The notes below the pieces were generated by a model. It made no database searches and was not told the origin of the DNA. It saw nothing but the letters and a program-made list of their open reading frames with translations. Shown here in pieces: positions 5,862 through 6,897 of a stretch of DNA of 6,897 nt. The position numbers and the translations under genes were made by a program. The first letter of the stretch is position 1, and every line of letters starts with the position of its first letter. The DNA lies in assembly GCA_938016505.1 (NCBI GenBank), contig CALLWN010000094.1, forward strand, positions 1 through 6,897. The letters are read 5' to 3'. Source of the DNA: an uncultured Sphingomonadaceae bacterium (GTDB lineage Bacteria; Pseudomonadota; Alphaproteobacteria; Sphingomonadales; Sphingomonadaceae).

Positions 5862-6897
5862 GCACCCCCCCTGCGAACTGGCGGCCTGGCTGGCCGTAGA
5901 AGCTCGCCGTCTCGTAGACTTGGTCTCCGACATTGGTGACCCGGCCGTAGAGCTCGAACCGCTCGCCCAGTGGCAGGCTGCCCCGGAGGTCGAGCAGCAG
6001 CCGGTCCGGGATCCGCCGGGTGTTGGCGGCATTGTCGAAGCTCTCGGAGGCGTGGGACAGCGTCATGCCGACGCTCCAGCCGGCGGGCGCGGTCCAGTCG
6101 GCGACGAGGGCTGCCGCGTGGCGCGGCCGGCGCGGCAGGAAGCGGTCGAAGTTGGCGGTCCCCTCGGCCCGGTTGCGGGCATCGAGGAAGGTGTAGGCGA
6201 AGGAGACGGCGAGACCATCGAGCGGGGCGAGACCGATTTCGGCCTCGACGCCCTCGGCCCTGGTGCGGGCGACATTGTCATAGGTGCCGAAGGGGCGCCC
6301 GGCGCAGGCCGGAAGCGGGTTGCCGAAGCAGGAGACGAAGTCGATCTGGTCGCGGGTGGTGCGGCCGAAGGCGGTGGCCGCAAGCCGGAGACGCCCGTCG
6401 GCGAGCCCGGCCTCGAACCCGGCGTCCCAGCCCTGCGCACGCTCCGGCTGGAGGCCGGGGTTGCCGAAATCGGAGAACAGCTGGAACAGGGTCGGTGCCT
6501 TGAACCCCTCGCCCCAGCTGGCCTTCAGCCGCCACGGCCCGTCACCCGGTGCATAGGAGAGGCTGAAGCCCGGCGTGGTGGCGCCACCGAAATCGCTGTG
6601 CACATCGTGGCGCACGCCGGCGAGCGCGGTCAGGCCGGGCAGGGGCCGCAGCACGGCCTGGACGAAGCCGCCGGTGAGCGTTGCCCGGGCGCGGAACGGC
6701 GTGGGATCGGGGTCGAAGGACGAGGGGGAGGCAGTCTCGAGGCGGCTGCGCTCGCGCTCGGCGCCGAAGCTCGCATCGAGCCAAGGCGCAAGCCGCCATT
6801 CGCCGGCATAGCGCAGCCGGAGGTTCCGGCCGTTGGCGCGGAAGCTGGTCTCGGGCGTGCGCGTCGGGTTCCTCGTCTCGCGGTCGATGTCGGTCAG
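5848..6897 (-). CDS. btuB: TonB-dependent outer-membrane receptor, BtuB-like, C-terminal part
   Basis: The last 349 codons of a TonB-dependent receptor, which imports scarce ligands across the outer membrane with energy from TonB-ExbBD. The frame is open to the window edge at 6897, so the signal peptide, TonB box, plug and first barrel strands lie outside; the Met at 6654 is internal. The sequence alternates as expected for barrel strands and ends in Arg-Ala-Arg-Phe, the terminal aromatic used for outer-membrane insertion. The block ASWGEGFKAPTLFQLF with GNPGLQPE (about 6457-6528) resembles BtuB-type receptors. A two-cysteine loop, CFGNPLPAC (6304-6330), probably forms a surface disulfide. 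TAG at 5848-5850 overlaps the btuF start. BtuB is favoured over siderophore receptors because of this block and the downstream BtuFCD set, but substrate is not proven. Confidence 0.85.
   Translation of the reverse strand: MTDIDRETRNPTRTPETSFRANGRNLRLRYAGEWRLAPWLDASFGAERERSRLETASPSSFDPDPTPFRARATLTGGFVQAVLRPLPGLTALAGVRHDVHSDFGGATTPGFSLSYAPGDGPWRLKASWGEGFKAPTLFQLFSDFGNPGLQPERAQGWDAGFEAGLADGRLRLAATAFGRTTRDQIDFVSCFGNPLPACAGRPFGTYDNVARTRAEGVEAEIGLAPLDGLAVSFAYTFLDARNRAEGTANFDRFLPRRPRHAAALVADWTAPAGWSVGMTLSHASESFDNAANTRRIPDRLLLDLRGSLPLGERFELYGRVTNVGDQVYETASFYGQPGRQFAGGVRARF
5865..5871 (-). promoter_or_regulatory. G7 run serving as ribosome site for btuF inside the receptor gene
   Basis: On the minus strand AGGGGGGG is followed three bases later by the GTG start at 5861, making it the only Shine-Dalgarno-like element for btuF. 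It lies within the last codons of the receptor gene, so translation of the two is probably coupled. The run is also a homopolymer: loss of a single G would put the receptor in the btuF frame (see findings). Confidence 0.45.

Noticed and set aside
5848..5900. A cobalamin riboswitch or terminator between receptor and btuF
   Set aside because: The genes overlap, leaving no room. Any riboswitch would lie upstream of the receptor start, outside the window.
4087..5939. Two plus-strand frames of about 370 codons (4087-5208 and 4827-5939) opposite btuC and btuF
   Set aside because: They are antisense to well-supported transporter genes; the charged Arg/Glu/His-rich product is what antisense of a hydrophobic permease gives.

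Overview
The window is a compact, GC-rich (roughly 70%), almost gap-free stretch of bacterial chromosome. Strongly GC-biased third positions, a bfd gene, a siderophore/B12-type ABC system of the kind seen in sphingomonads, and GCAA-type operator sequence suggest an alphaproteobacterium, plausibly Sphingomonadales or a relative. That placement is inference from protein flavour, not from a marker gene. No RNA gene, CRISPR array, insertion sequence or phage gene is visible.

Left arm, plus strand (1-1912): the 3' end of aroA (EPSP synthase, shikimate pathway); a 101-base spacer with a GCAA-rich inverted repeat that looks like a Fur-family operator; bfd, a 57-residue bacterioferritin-associated [2Fe-2S] ferredoxin; and a complete soluble cytochrome P450 of unknown substrate. 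The P450 has a plausible sigma-70 promoter so close to its ATG that its message may be leaderless.

Right arm, minus strand (6897 down to 1916): an apparent six-gene operon, read right to left. It contains the C-terminal half of a BtuB-like TonB-dependent outer-membrane receptor, a periplasmic binding protein (BtuF-like), an inner-membrane permease (BtuC-like), its ATPase (BtuD-like), dihydrofolate reductase (folA) and the bifunctional riboflavin kinase/FAD synthetase (ribF). Four of the five junctions overlap (14, 4, 4 and 4 bases) and the fifth has a 10-base gap, so the genes are probably translationally coupled. The first four form a complete envelope-to-cytoplasm uptake route, best guessed as cobalamin. 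The last two make or regenerate tetrahydrofolate and FMN/FAD. B12, folate and flavin are the three cofactors of the methionine/one-carbon cycle.

The two arms converge on the P450 and ribF stop codons, only three bases apart, with no visible terminator between them. Nothing here is a clearly new system. The points most worth following are the B12-folate-flavin gene fusion into one operon, the bfd-P450 pairing, the non-canonical P450 I-helix, and the putative iron operator.
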